Positions 49,817 through 58,564 are shown, counted from the first letter of the stretch. The stretch: 64,000 nucleotides of DNA from JANYCG01 sp031386665 (GCA_031386665.1 JANNCN010000170.1:1-64000); one strand, 5' to 3'. Made by a program: numbers and translations. Notes: a model not told the origin generated them from the letters alone.

Positions 49817-50431
49817 ATGAAACTAATCGGCGCCATCACCAGTCCTTACGTTCGCAAAGTGCGGGTCGTCATGGCTGAAAAGAAACTTGACTACAGCTTT
49901 GCCGCTGAAAACGTCTGGGCCGCTGACACCACCATCACCGAATCCAACCCGCTGGGCAAAGTGCCCTGCCTGATCATGGAAGGCGGCGAAGCGCTGTTTG
50001 ACTCGCGCGTGATTGTGGAATACCTCGACACCCTGTCGCCCGTGGGCAAGCTCATTCCGTCAGTCGGGCGCGAGCGCGCTGAGGTCAAAACTTGGGAAGC
50101 CCTGGCTGACGGCCTGCTGGACGCCGCCATTCTGGCCCGCCTGGAAGCCACCTGGGACGGCCGCACCAAAGCGCAGCGCAGCCAAGCCTGGATTGACCGC
50201 CAAATGGGCAAAATTGACGCCAGCCTGAAAGCCATGAGCAAAGGCTTGGCTGAAAAGCCGTTTTGCGCGGGCATTCATTTAAGCTTGGCCGACATTGCCG
50301 TCGGTTGCGCCCTGGGCTACCTTGATTTTCGATTTCCAGACATTGACTGGCGCGGGCCAAACGCCAATTTGGCCAAATTGCAAGAAAAGCTGGTGCTGCG
50401 GCCCAGCTTTGCGGATACTCAGCCCAGCTAA
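49817..50431 (+). CDS. Glutathione S-transferase-family protein
   Basis: The 204-residue protein has an N-terminal thioredoxin-like half (MKLIGAITSPYVRKVRVVMA, NPLGKVPCLIMEGGEALFDS with the cis-Pro, then ALFDSRVIVEYLD) and a helical C-terminal half (ICAGI/CAGIHLSLADIAVGCA type). The SPYVRK pattern points to the serine-type bacterial group. Cytosolic GSTs of this type conjugate or reduce with glutathione; the substrate is unknown. The gene has its own promoter region and is followed by the ferritin-like gene after 114 bases. Confidence 0.9.
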   Translation: MKLIGAITSPYVRKVRVVMAEKKLDYSFAAENVWAADTTITESNPLGKVPCLIMEGGEALFDSRVIVEYLDTLSPVGKLIPSVGRERAEVKTWEALADGLLDAAILARLEATWDGRTKAQRSQAWIDRQMGKIDASLKAMSKGLAEKPFCAGIHLSLADIAVGCALGYLDFRFPDIDWRGPNANLAKLQEKLVLRPSFADTQPS

Positions 50432-50545
50432 GCTGACCTCGGCGCGACGGATCTTCTGAAAAGCAGGGCAAAAGCCATCCTTATTGTCAAAAGGGTTTCA
50501 CATTCAGGTTTTAGAATGAAATTGGCTTTTTAAGGAAATGCCTTC

Positions 50546-51424
50546 ATGCTCTACCCAGAACTCTTCAAGCAACTCGAATCAGTCCGTTGGGATATGGCCA
50601 AAGATATCCCATGGGACTCTTTTGATGCGAGCCGTTTGACTGACGAGCAGGCCAAAACCATCAAAATGAACGCCATCACCGAGTGGGCCGCCTTGCCCGC
50701 CACGGAAATGTTTTTGCGTGACAACCGCCACGACAGCGACTTTTGCGCCTTCATGTCGGTCTGGTTTTTTGAAGAACAAAAGCACTCGCTGGTGCTGATG
50801 GAATATCTAAAGCGCTTTCGCCCCGACCTGGCCCCGACTGAGGCCGAACTGCACAACGTGCGCTTTGAGTTCGACCCCGCACCCGCGCTAGAGACCCTGA
50901 TGATGCATTTTTGCGGCGAAATTCGCCTCAACCATTGGTACCGCCGGGCCAGCCAGTGGCACACCGAACCCGTCATCAAAAGCATCTACACCCGTTTGAG
51001 CCAGGACGAAGCCCGCCACGGCGGCTGCTACTTGAAGTACATGAAGCGGGCGATCGGCAATTTTGGCCTTGAGGCCAAAACCGCCTTTGCCAAGGTCGGC
51101 GTGCTGATGGCCAGCTCGCGGCGCACCGCGCAAGCCCTGCACCCGACCAATTTGCACGTCAACAAAACGCTGTTTCCGCAAGACACCATTCAAAGCCGCG
51201 TGCCCAACCCCGAGTGGCTGGAGCATTGGCTGGACACCCAAATCAAGTTTGACGCGACGTGGGAGACCAAAGTGGTGGACCGCATTTTGCACAACATGAG
51301 CCTGCTGTTGCACCGCAGCTTTTTGACTGTGCAAGACCTGAACAAGTACCGCAAGGAATTGGCCCGCGAGCTGTTGGCTGCACAAGCACCTGTTGACAAC
51401 GCGCCTGAAGCCGTTTTGGCCTGA
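50546..51424 (+). CDS. Ferritin-like / acyl-ACP desaturase-type diiron protein
   Basis: The 292-residue helical protein carries two diiron motifs: FFEEQKHS (E-x-x-H near residues 75-79) and QDEARHG (near 153-159), with further Glu residues in AATEMF-type and CGEIRLN positions. This is the layout of the ferritin-like fold of acyl-ACP desaturases and AurF-like oxygenases. The reaction cannot be told from the sequence; fatty acid desaturation or amine oxidation are both seen in the superfamily. The ATG at 50546 follows a TTTTTAAGGAAATG ribosome site. Confidence 0.82.
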   Translation: MLYPELFKQLESVRWDMAKDIPWDSFDASRLTDEQAKTIKMNAITEWAALPATEMFLRDNRHDSDFCAFMSVWFFEEQKHSLVLMEYLKRFRPDLAPTEAELHNVRFEFDPAPALETLMMHFCGEIRLNHWYRRASQWHTEPVIKSIYTRLSQDEARHGGCYLKYMKRAIGNFGLEAKTAFAKVGVLMASSRRTAQALHPTNLHVNKTLFPQDTIQSRVPNPEWLEHWLDTQIKFDATWETKVVDRILHNMSLLLHRSFLTVQDLNKYRKELARELLAAQAPVDNAPEAVLA

Positions 51425-51466
51425 CAGCCACCCCATGCTGGTCTGTTGGCCTGCTAGCATGCGGGC

Positions 51467-51982
51467 ATGAGCCCACGCCACCCTGACCCATCGCCCGCCG
51501 CGCCATCGACCTTGGCCACCAAGTTGGTCAGTCGTGACAATGCCAAAGCCCAGCTTGCCCAACTGCCGCGCCCGCTGGTCTTCACCAACGGCGTTTTTGA
51601 CGTTTTGCACCGCGGTCACGTGGTTTACCTGGAGCAAGCCCGCAGTTTGGGCGGCAGCCTGATCGTCGCGCTGAACACCGACGCCTCCGCCCGCCGTTTG
51701 GGCAAAGGCCCAGAGCGCCCCCTGAACAACGAAATGGACCGCGCCGCGGTCATCGCCGCCCTTGAATCCGTCAGCATGGTCACCTGGTTTGACGAGGACA
51801 CCCCCATCGAGCTGATTGCCGAGCTGCAACCCGACCTGCTAGTCAAAGGCGGCGACTACGACATGAGCAAGCTGGCCGAAACCAAAGTGGTTGAAGCCTA
51901 TGGCGGGCGGGCACTGGCCATTTCGTTTGTGACGGGGTATTCGACGACGGCCTTGGTGGATCGAATTCGGGCAGGGTCTTGA
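51467..51982 (+). CDS. rfaE2: D-glycero-beta-D-manno-heptose 1-phosphate adenylyltransferase
   Basis: The 171-residue protein corresponds to the C-terminal half of HldE. The cytidylyltransferase-like motif TNGVFDVLHRGHVVYLEQA has the HxGH of the nucleotidyltransferase fold (48-51), and LLVKGGDYDM and SFVTGYSTTALVDRIR are further family signatures. It makes ADP-D-glycero-D-manno-heptose for the LPS core. In this group the kinase part (HldE-N/RfaE1) is a separate gene, not in the window. Confidence 0.94.
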   Translation: MSPRHPDPSPAAPSTLATKLVSRDNAKAQLAQLPRPLVFTNGVFDVLHRGHVVYLEQARSLGGSLIVALNTDASARRLGKGPERPLNNEMDRAAVIAALESVSMVTWFDEDTPIELIAELQPDLLVKGGDYDMSKLAETKVVEAYGGRALAISFVTGYSTTALVDRIRAGS

Positions 51983-52148
51983 GCTGCCTTGCAATTTACT
52001 GTCGAAAAACTTTACAACCTGCTGAATCTCAGTTTTAAAAGTCGAAAACTAATAGTGATCAGCATTAAATTATTTATTAAAATCAACTACTTGTGAAGTT
52101 AGTATTTACCTGGTGCGAATCTTGCTTTAAATTTAAAGATTCAAACTT

Positions 52149-52172
52149 TTGGCATCGATTTCCGAATGCCAA
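52149..52172. promoter_or_regulatory. Inverted repeat upstream of the PEP-CTERM gene
   Basis: TTGGCAT and ATGCCAA form perfect 7-base arms around 10 bases, 28 bases before the start codon. It may be an operator. The surrounding 51983-52199 is AT-rich. A sigma54 site, common before PEP-CTERM genes, could not be matched with proper spacing. Confidence 0.35.
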
Positions 52173-52199
52173 ACAAGTTGCCTAATTTAGGAAATTAAG

Positions 52200-52871
52200 A
52201 TGAACTCGAAGTCTAAATTGAGTTTTACCAAAACGCTGACCTGTTTGGCGCTTTTGGTGGGTATGTCCACTGCAACAATGGCAGACCCTATCACAGGGCT
52301 TTTTGCCACTGGTGTGGACGGCGCAGGCGTTGCTCTGGTGGGGGGCAATGGTGTGGCTGACTCGCACTACAAGATTCAAAGCTCAACCATTGGCGGCGTA
52401 GCCACGGGCGTTGCCGCGCAGACTTACAAGCACCCAGCCTATCTTGCCGAATCCAGCACTTTTCGTTGGATCTCTCATTCCGTGGATGGGTCACCCGGTA
52501 ACGGATTCACCACGTTTCGTACGTCGTTTGATTTGACCGGTTTGGATGCGACCACCGCGTTTATATCGGGTCTGGCCGCGTCTGACAATCTTGGCGACAT
52601 TTTTCTGAACGGTGTTGATGTTGGAAATCTTGGCTCCTTCACTAACCTGGGTTCATTCTCAATTGCGACCGGATTTGTGTCTGGCATCAATACACTTGAC
52701 TTTGTGGTTCAAGACCTAGGCCCACCGCTGGCTTTGCTGGTGGCTGAAATTTCAGGCACCGCACGTGCGAGCACCGGTGGTGGCGATGTTCCAGAGCCAG
52801 CGTCTGTGGCACTTTTGGGTCTTGGACTATTGGCACTTGCTGCCAGCCGTAAAAAGGCGAAGCAAGCCTGA
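52200..52871 (+). CDS. PEP-CTERM sorting domain protein
   Basis: The 223-residue protein has a signal peptide (LTCLALLVGMSTATMA, cleavage before DPITG), a threonine- and glycine-rich passenger with strand-like repeats, and a C-terminal PEP-CTERM signal: VPEPASVALLGLGLLALAAS followed by RKKAKQA. The Val-Pro-Glu-Pro motif is recognised by an exosortase (EpsH family), which cleaves and attaches or releases the protein at the envelope. No exosortase or exopolysaccharide gene is in the window. The passenger has no domain I recognise. A strong terminator follows. Confidence 0.9.
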   Translation: MNSKSKLSFTKTLTCLALLVGMSTATMADPITGLFATGVDGAGVALVGGNGVADSHYKIQSSTIGGVATGVAAQTYKHPAYLAESSTFRWISHSVDGSPGNGFTTFRTSFDLTGLDATTAFISGLAASDNLGDIFLNGVDVGNLGSFTNLGSFSIATGFVSGINTLDFVVQDLGPPLALLVAEISGTARASTGGGDVPEPASVALLGLGLLALAASRKKAKQA

Positions 52872-52923
52872 GCAAAATTTAAGAGCTTGAATTGGGCGTC
52901 TATAAGCGCCCAATCACACAAGG

Positions 52924-52957
52924 GCGGCAAACTGTTTCAACAGTTGGCCGCTTTTTT
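52924..52957 (+). terminator. Rho-independent terminator of the PEP-CTERM gene
   Basis: GCGGCAAACTG pairs with CAGTTGGCCGC (one mismatch) and is followed by six T residues. A shorter hairpin ATTGGGCG...CGCCCAAT lies just before it. Confidence 0.85.
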
Positions 52958-53242
52958 ATTTTCGGTAAGTTATTTACTCTGACTTGCTTGCTTACCCTGA
53001 GTGGCTACCAGAGGGTAAGGTCATCGAGGCCGACTTGCCCCGCAGCTTGGCCGTCATCCGCTTGATGAAATGCTCAATGTCGTCAATGTAGGTGAAGACG
53101 GCGGGCCCTCTAGCAAGCCTAGCACCGTGGAGGTGATTAAACCGCCCAGCTCGGCCACGGTTCACAGCCGAATTTTGCAACTGCAGCGTTGACAAAATCT
53201 CAAATGAGATACACATTAGTGGTCAACAAAGGAAGTTCCACT
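52958..53242. other. Gene-free left margin of the toxin-antitoxin pocket
   Basis: No supported gene. A 74-codon minus-strand frame (52992-53216) and short plus-strand frames do not resemble families I know and may be debris of a lost gene. A promoter for the relB gene should lie near its right end. Confidence 0.35.
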
Positions 53243-53536
53243 GTGACCGCTCAAACCTCCATGCTCCACATTCGGGTGGACGATGACATCAAAGATCAAG
53301 CAACGCAGGCACTGACGGCCATGGGCCTGTCTGTGTCCGATGCCGTGCGCCTGTTCCTGCGCCGCGTGGTGGTTGAGCAGGCGTTCCCCCTTGAGCTCAA
53401 GGTGCCAAACGCCGAGACACTCGCCGCCATGGAAGAGTCGCGCGCCATGATGGCCAAACGCCGCGCCCGTTTTGCGACTGCCAGCGAATTGTTTGCCGAC
53501 CTTGAAAAAAACAGCGGCCAAAACAGCGGCCAGTAA
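53243..53536 (+). CDS. RelB/DinJ-family antitoxin
   Basis: The 97-residue protein has the RelB/DinJ ribbon-helix-helix pattern: LHIRVDDDIKDQATQALTAM and GLSVSDAVRLFLRRVVVEQA near the N-terminus, and a C-terminal toxin-binding region rich in Ala, Arg and Glu. It would bind its own promoter and neutralise the YafQ-type toxin encoded next. The GTG at 53243 is preferred as start because AGGAAG lies eight bases before it; the ATG at 53261 (MLHIRV) is the alternative. The C-terminus ends with SGQNSGQ, a small tandem duplication. Confidence 0.85.
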   Translation: MTAQTSMLHIRVDDDIKDQATQALTAMGLSVSDAVRLFLRRVVVEQAFPLELKVPNAETLAAMEESRAMMAKRRARFATASELFADLEKNSGQNSGQ

Positions 53537-53543
53537 GCGCGCT

Positions 53544-53828
53544 GTGCTGCCACGGGCGGCCGACTATGCCAAAGTGTTTATGAAAGACTGGCAGCGCCTG
53601 TCGCAATCCGGGCGTTTTGACTTGGTGCGGCTCAAAGAGGTGATTGTGCTGCTAATCGCCAATGACCAGCCCTTCGGCTCCGAGTGGCTGGATCACCCCT
53701 TGAAAGGCGACTGGGCCGACCACCGGGAATGCCATATCGGCGGCGATTTCTTGTTTATTTATCAGGTGGAAGGCAACTTGATCAACTTTGTGCGGGCGGG
53801 TACGCATTCAGAGCTTTTCAGCGGCTGA
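53544..53828 (+). CDS. YafQ-type mRNA interferase toxin
   Basis: The protein (94 residues from the GTG at 53544) has the RelE/YafQ pattern: FMKDWQRLSQSGRFDLVRLK, LDHPLKGDWADHRECHIGGD and FLFIYQVEGNLINFVRAGTH, with the conserved His and Arg and the catalytic-type H near the end (GTHSELFSG). These toxins cut mRNA in the ribosome. The frame is open to 53472, within relB; no clear ribosome site is visible, so the exact start is uncertain. The pair is complete and probably functional. Confidence 0.85.
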   Translation: MLPRAADYAKVFMKDWQRLSQSGRFDLVRLKEVIVLLIANDQPFGSEWLDHPLKGDWADHRECHIGGDFLFIYQVEGNLINFVRAGTHSELFSG

Positions 53829-53840
53829 TGGACTTTTGTA

Positions 53841-54194
53841 TCAAGCCGCCTTGAGATACATGTCGATGTGCATCGACGCAAAGGGGCACACGACCCCCGC
53901 GCCCTCCGTGCGTTCCACCAGGCCAAGGTCAGCAAGAATTACCACGTCTTCATGCACGCGCTTTACATCGCGGTTCACAGCGCGTGCGAGTTCCCGCACC
54001 GAAAGCTCCCCTTTGCCCTGCGCCGCCCGCACAATCTCCCAGCGCTTTTCAGTGAGTTGGCCGAAAAAGTGGCCAGGGCTCTCAAAGTTCAGCACTTCGC
54101 CTTGGTAAGATTTTGCAGTAGCCGCTTTGCCAGCAGCGCGAAGCCCGCCGCGCCAATCGGGCTGCATGGTGATGGTCAGGTATCTTTCAGTCAT
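53841..54194 (-). CDS. TumA-like antitoxin (HVO_A0114-family winged helix)
   Basis: The 117-residue protein has a winged-helix domain with LTEKRWEIVRAAQGKGELSV, RELARAVNRDVKRVHEDVVI and LADLGLVERTE, matching HVO_A0114-family regulators, which act as antitoxins (TumA) with DUF6516 toxins (TumE). The start has a strong AAGGAGA ribosome site. It overlaps by ATGA the end of a short frame that may be the remnant of such a toxin, so here the antitoxin seems to be left without an intact partner. It is convergent with yafQ, 12 bases apart. Confidence 0.78.
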   Translation of the reverse strand: MTERYLTITMQPDWRGGLRAAGKAATAKSYQGEVLNFESPGHFFGQLTEKRWEIVRAAQGKGELSVRELARAVNRDVKRVHEDVVILADLGLVERTEGAGVVCPFASMHIDMYLKAA

Positions 54195-54290
54195 GGTGTT
54201 CTCCTTGCGGCCACTGCGGCGATGCGCACGCCATTCAACGAATACGCGGCTCGATATTTGTAGCCGTGCTCAGTTGCGCCTGCATGTTGG
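54191..54290 (-). pseudogene. Possible truncated TumE-like toxin
   Basis: About 31 codons remain (EHGYKYRAAYSLNGVRIAAV and a short tail). The YKYR...NGVR pattern resembles the centre of DUF6516 toxins, which normally have about 100 residues; the N-terminal part and the conserved DN/GDH block are absent. The frame ends in the ATGA overlap with the antitoxin gene. The deletion end lies next to the inverted repeat at 54286-54303. Family assignment is tentative. Confidence 0.4.
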
Positions 54291-54303
54291 CTATTATGCC
54301 AAC
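54286..54303. promoter_or_regulatory. Candidate toxin-antitoxin operator
   Basis: GTTGGC-TATTAT-GCCAAC is a perfect 6+6+6 inverted repeat containing a -10-like TATTAT/ATAATA, as often found in autoregulated toxin-antitoxin promoters. It precedes the truncated toxin frame. Confidence 0.45.
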
Positions 54304-54603
54304 GTGATGAGAACGTTGTCTAGTCTGCCGACTATGGCGTCAGGAGTAAATGATCTGCCCGGTTTAAGAGAAGGGATGCAAGACACCCCCATAAGCCGGG
54401 CCCGCTAAGTGCAAGAGAACTTCAGGCCCAACGGGCAGCCGCAATGGCGATTTGCCGGGCCACGTGAGCATGGCCGTAGTAGGACCGAATTCAAAAACCA
54501 GAACCATTGAAACCGGCCTGTCAGACCGCAGCACCAATATGGATCTGTTCGCGCGAGCTTTGCTCACGCTGTTCGATGAAGCGCTGCATTGACTCGCGCG
54601 GGG
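54304..54603. other. Gene debris between toxin pocket and DUF938 gene
   Basis: No complete gene. A 40-codon plus-strand frame at 54470-54592 (MAVVGPNSKTRTIETGLSDR, ending LFDEALH) looks protein-like and may be the tail of a lost gene, but I cannot name the family. The GGGCCCGGCTT-type palindromes near 54395-54410 have no clear meaning. Confidence 0.3.
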
Positions 54604-55248
54604 TCAATTTCCTTTAAATACCAGCATCAAATTGTTGGCGGGCATTTCGATTGGCTCTTTCAGCTCCAACCCTGCTAGCCTGGCTTGTGCCACCACATCC
54701 TCCAGCGCTCGAATTCCCCAGGCGGGGTTGCGCGCGCGCAGGCTCTGGTCAAAGGCCAGGTTGCCGGGTGACGCGGGCAAGTCGTGCTCCAGATAGGGGC
54801 CGTAGGTAACCAGTACACCGTGTTCAGCCAGATGCCGCGCTGCACCCTGCATCAGCCCGGCGCAGGCGGTCCAGGGCGCGATGTGCAGCATGTTGGCGCA
54901 GTAGATCAGGTCGAAAGCCTTGCCAAAATCATTTTCAGATGTGAGGTGGGGGTGCGCTGGAGCAAACGGCCAAATGGCGGCCATCACGTCCAGCAACGCA
55001 GGTGGCGAAACGTTGCTCACACCAGCTTCCGAGCACCACGCCTGTATGGATTCAAACTCGTCGTTCGCCATGTCACTGGGTTGCCATTGCCAGCCGGGCA
55101 AGTGCTGGGCGAAGTGGGCGATGTGTTGGCCGCTGCCACTGGCGATCTCCAGCGCACGGCCTTCGGGTGGCAACAAGCGCAGCAGCGCGTTCAGAATCGG
55201 CTGGCGATTGCGTTCACAGGCGGCGCTGAATTGCTTCAAGGTAGCCAC
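54604..55248 (-). CDS. DUF938 SAM-dependent methyltransferase-like protein
   Basis: The 214-residue protein has a Rossmann methyltransferase fold: RALEIASGSGQHIAHFAQHL (motif I, residues 31-50), WQPSDMANDEFESIQAW, and DLIYCANMLHIAPWTACAGL (motif IV), matching DUF938. The substrate is unknown. The tail IEMPANNLMLVFKGN is the usual end of the family. The start overlaps the end of a transporter remnant on the same strand. Confidence 0.9.
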   Translation of the reverse strand: MATLKQFSAACERNRQPILNALLRLLPPEGRALEIASGSGQHIAHFAQHLPGWQWQPSDMANDEFESIQAWCSEAGVSNVSPPALLDVMAAIWPFAPAHPHLTSENDFGKAFDLIYCANMLHIAPWTACAGLMQGAARHLAEHGVLVTYGPYLEHDLPASPGNLAFDQSLRARNPAWGIRALEDVVAQARLAGLELKEPIEMPANNLMLVFKGN

Positions 55249-55411
55249 CGTCCCCTGCGCGAGCTGACCCAGATGCCACCCACAATCAGCCCAAAGGCCA
55301 GCGCGTGGTAAGGCTTGGGCAATTCACCCAAAAACGCGGCTGACAACACGGCGGCTAGCAAGGGTGTGAGGTTGGTGAAAGACAAGGTCTTGGCGCGGCG
55401 CACGCGATCAA
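55236..55411 (-). pseudogene. C-terminal remnant of an EamA/DMT transporter
   Basis: The minus strand encodes about 58 codons, including RVRRAKTLSFTNLTPLLAAV and HALAFGLIVGGIWVSSRRGR, with two hydrophobic helices and the pattern of the last two helices of EamA-type exporters. The N-terminal nine-tenths are missing: the RND permease gene ends exactly at the left margin. The stop lies within the first codons of the DUF938 gene. It is a relic of a deletion. Confidence 0.7.
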
Positions 55412-58400
55412 TTACTCCACCGAAGACGTTGCCGAAGGTGAGAGTGAGACCACCGGCGGGCTGATTTTTTTACCGCGCAGGCGGTTGAAGATGCGACCCA
55501 TCAAATGCTGTGCATCATCCACCAGCGTGTACACCGCTGGAATGACCAACAAGCTCAGTATGGTAGACGTCATCAAACCCCCAATCACTGCCACGCCCAT
55601 GGGTGCGCGAAAGCTGCCATCAGAAGCACCCCAACTAAAGGCAATCGGCATCATGCCCGCGCCCATGGCGATGGTGGTCATCACGATGGGGCGAGCGCGT
55701 TTGTGGCAGGCGTCCAGCAGCGCGTCCAGGCGGTTCATGGGGACTACGGCCTCTTGGCTCTCCGTAGCAGGGCGGCCTCGGCGGGCTTCAATGGCGTACT
55801 CGACCAGCAAACTCGAAATTTTAGTGGCAATGCCCATCAGCATGATCAAGCCGATCAATGAGGGCATTGAGAAGCTTTTGTCGCCAATCAGAAGCGCTGC
55901 AAACGCGCCACCCAGTGACAAGGGCAACGCCGCCAAAATCGTGAAGGGATGCAAAAAGTCCTTGAACAAAAGCACCAGCACGATGTAAATGCACAGCACG
56001 GCTGTCATCATGGCCAGGCCGAAGCTGGCAAACAGTTCGCCCATCACCTCGGCATCGCCAATGACCACCTGCTTTACGCCAGCCGGTAGATTTTGCAATG
56101 TGGGCAGTTTGTCAACCGCCGCCGTCACGTCGCCCAGCGGCATCCCAGACAGTTCGACTTCAAACTGGACGTTGCGCGCCCGGTTGAAGCGGTCAATGAC
56201 GGCTGGGCCACCTGCAAACTCAACGCTGGCCACCTGGCTGAGCATGACCGGGCCGCGCGAGCCTGGCACCATCAGGCTTTCCAGCGCGCTCAGGTTGTTG
56301 CGTGCATCGTCACTGAATCGAACCACGATGGGAATTTGGCGCTGCGCCAGGTTCAACTTGGGCAAGGACGCGTCGTAGTCACCCACCGTGGCAATGCGCA
56401 GTGTCTCGCCAATGGATGCACTGGTGACGCCCAGGTCAGCCATGCGGGCAAAATCTGGCCGCACGGTGAGTTCAGGCCGCACCAAAGACGCACTGGAGGC
56501 TACCGAGCCCAGTCCGGGGATAGTGCGCAGTTCCTTTTCAAGCGAGGCAGCAGCCGTGTTCAAGGCGACCGGGTCGTCCCCCGTCAATGCCAGCACATAT
56601 TTTTCGCCCGACCCGCCCAAGCCCACCTTGCTGCGCACCCCGGGCAATTCCTCGAGTGCTTTGCGAATATTGTTCTCAATACCCTGCTTGCGCGGACGTT
56701 CGCCACGCTCGGCCAGCAGCACAGTGAGAGTGGCCTTGCGCGATTCAGCCGCGCCGCCCGGTGCAAACGGGTCCCCACCCGCCGCACCGCCACCCACGGT
56801 GGTGTAGATCGACTTAACGTGCTCAACCTTGCTGATCAGCAAACGGGCACTTTCGGCGACCGCTTGGGTTTGCGCCAGTTTGGTGCCAGGCGGCAGTTCC
56901 AGGTTCACTTGAGTTTGCGAGTTGTCGTCGGGCGGAATAAATCCTTTGGGCAACAGCGGAATCAGCATCAGCGAGCCGACAAAAAACGCACCCGCCGCAA
57001 TCACAGTGATGAGGCGATGGGTCAGAGCCCAGCGGCTGGCCCGCATGTACCAATTCATCAAAGCGCCGTCTTGGGGTACGTGCTTGCTGTCAATCGGCTT
57101 CAAAATGTACGCGGCCATCATGGGTGTGAGCATGCGTGCCACGATCAGCGACGCAAATACCGCCAAAGCGGCCGTCCAGCCGAACTGTTTGAAGAATTTG
57201 CCCACGATGCCGCTCATGAAAGCCGTGGGTAAAAACACGGCAATCAAGGTGAACGTGATGGCAATCACCGCCACGCCAATTTCGTCAGCCGCCTCCATCG
57301 CAGCTTGGTAGGGCGTTTTGCCCATGCGCAGGTGGCGAACGATATTCTCGACTTCCACAATGGCATCGTCCACCAAAATGCCGATCACCAAGCTGAGCGC
57401 CAAAAGGGTCACCACATTGATGGTGAAGCCTAGGTAGTTCATGCCTATGAAGGCCGGAATGACCGACAGCGGCAGCGCCACCGCAGAGACGAATGTCGCG
57501 CGCCAATCGCGCAAGAAAATCCACACCACCAGCACGGCCAGCAACGCGCCTTCAATCAGCAAGGTCAGTGACGCGGCGTACTCTTCCTCCACTGGGGTGA
57601 CAAAGTCAAACGCCTCGGTGAGTTGCATGTCGGGCCGAGCCAGTTTGATCTCTGCCAACGCAGCGCGCACGCCACGCCCAGCTTCTACTTCGCTGGCCCC
57701 CTTGCTGCGTGAAATCTCGAACCCCACCACGGGCACGCCATTGAGCTGAGCGCTAGCGCGGGGTTCTGCAATCGTATCGGTGATGGTCGCAATTTGATTC
57801 AGACGGATTCGTCGACCATTGTCCAGGGAAAGCTCAATAGCTGCTATCTCGGCAGCTGATTTAACGGTGGCCAGTGTGCGCACGGGTTGCTCGCTGGTGC
57901 CCACTTCAGCGCGGCCACCGGCAGTTTCCATTTGCACGTCGCGCAATTGGCGCGTGATGGTTGCAGCACTGATGCCAAGCGATTGCATCTTGTCGCTGTC
58001 CAACGCAATGCGGACCTCCCGCGTGACGCCGCCCACACGGCTCACCGAGCCCACACCCGGAACCACCAACAGGCGCCGGGTCAGGGTGTCATCGACAAAC
58101 CAGCTTAAAGCTTCATCGTCCATCGATGGAATGCGAATGGTGTAGGCCAGCACCGCGCCGCCCGAAATATTGATCTTGCTGACCACCGGATCGCGCAGGT
58201 CTGCCGGCAAGTCGGAACGCACTTGCTGCACCGCCGAGCGGGTTTCGTCCAGAGCTTCCTGGGTGGTTTTTTCCAAGCGGAATTCGGCGGTGATGGTCAC
58301 CACACCGTCTTGAACCTTGGTGTAGATATTTTTAAGACCTTGCAAACCGGCAATCGAATTCTCGATTTTGCGGGCCACTTCGGTTTCTAGCTGTGCGGGC

Positions 58401-58564
58401 GAGCCGCCCGGCAGGCTAGCGGTGATGATGATGTTGGGCACATCCAGATCAGGAAAGTTTTGCACTTTCATGTTTTGGTAGCCCAAGGTGCCGGCAAAGC
58501 ACAGCATCACGAAAAACATGATGGCGGCAATGGGATTTCGAATGCACCAGGCAGAGATATTCAT
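55412..58564 (-). CDS. RND-family efflux permease, HAE-type
   Basis: The 1050-residue inner-membrane pump has the start NISAWCIRNPIAAIMFFVML, two large periplasmic domains, and twelve helices. The proton-relay motif GILVDDAIVEVENIVRHLRM (Asp-Asp pair near 400) is intact, as are the porter-domain motifs near DFVTPVEEEYAASL. It uses the proton gradient to push lipophilic compounds through the MFP/OMF partners encoded upstream. The type is the AcrB/MexB-related branch often named MdtB/MexF-like. It is the last gene of the tetR-OMF-MFP-RND operon. Substrates are unknown. Confidence 0.93.
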   Translation of the reverse strand: MNISAWCIRNPIAAIMFFVMLCFAGTLGYQNMKVQNFPDLDVPNIIITASLPGGSPAQLETEVARKIENSIAGLQGLKNIYTKVQDGVVTITAEFRLEKTTQEALDETRSAVQQVRSDLPADLRDPVVSKINISGGAVLAYTIRIPSMDDEALSWFVDDTLTRRLLVVPGVGSVSRVGGVTREVRIALDSDKMQSLGISAATITRQLRDVQMETAGGRAEVGTSEQPVRTLATVKSAAEIAAIELSLDNGRRIRLNQIATITDTIAEPRASAQLNGVPVVGFEISRSKGASEVEAGRGVRAALAEIKLARPDMQLTEAFDFVTPVEEEYAASLTLLIEGALLAVLVVWIFLRDWRATFVSAVALPLSVIPAFIGMNYLGFTINVVTLLALSLVIGILVDDAIVEVENIVRHLRMGKTPYQAAMEAADEIGVAVIAITFTLIAVFLPTAFMSGIVGKFFKQFGWTAALAVFASLIVARMLTPMMAAYILKPIDSKHVPQDGALMNWYMRASRWALTHRLITVIAAGAFFVGSLMLIPLLPKGFIPPDDNSQTQVNLELPPGTKLAQTQAVAESARLLISKVEHVKSIYTTVGGGAAGGDPFAPGGAAESRKATLTVLLAERGERPRKQGIENNIRKALEELPGVRSKVGLGGSGEKYVLALTGDDPVALNTAAASLEKELRTIPGLGSVASSASLVRPELTVRPDFARMADLGVTSASIGETLRIATVGDYDASLPKLNLAQRQIPIVVRFSDDARNNLSALESLMVPGSRGPVMLSQVASVEFAGGPAVIDRFNRARNVQFEVELSGMPLGDVTAAVDKLPTLQNLPAGVKQVVIGDAEVMGELFASFGLAMMTAVLCIYIVLVLLFKDFLHPFTILAALPLSLGGAFAALLIGDKSFSMPSLIGLIMLMGIATKISSLLVEYAIEARRGRPATESQEAVVPMNRLDALLDACHKRARPIVMTTIAMGAGMMPIAFSWGASDGSFRAPMGVAVIGGLMTSTILSLLVIPAVYTLVDDAQHLMGRIFNRLRGKKISPPVVSLSPSATSSVE

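Noticed and set aside
52992..53216. Minus-strand 74-codon frame as a gene
   Set aside because: No recognisable pattern, no ribosome site, and it overlaps the relB promoter region.
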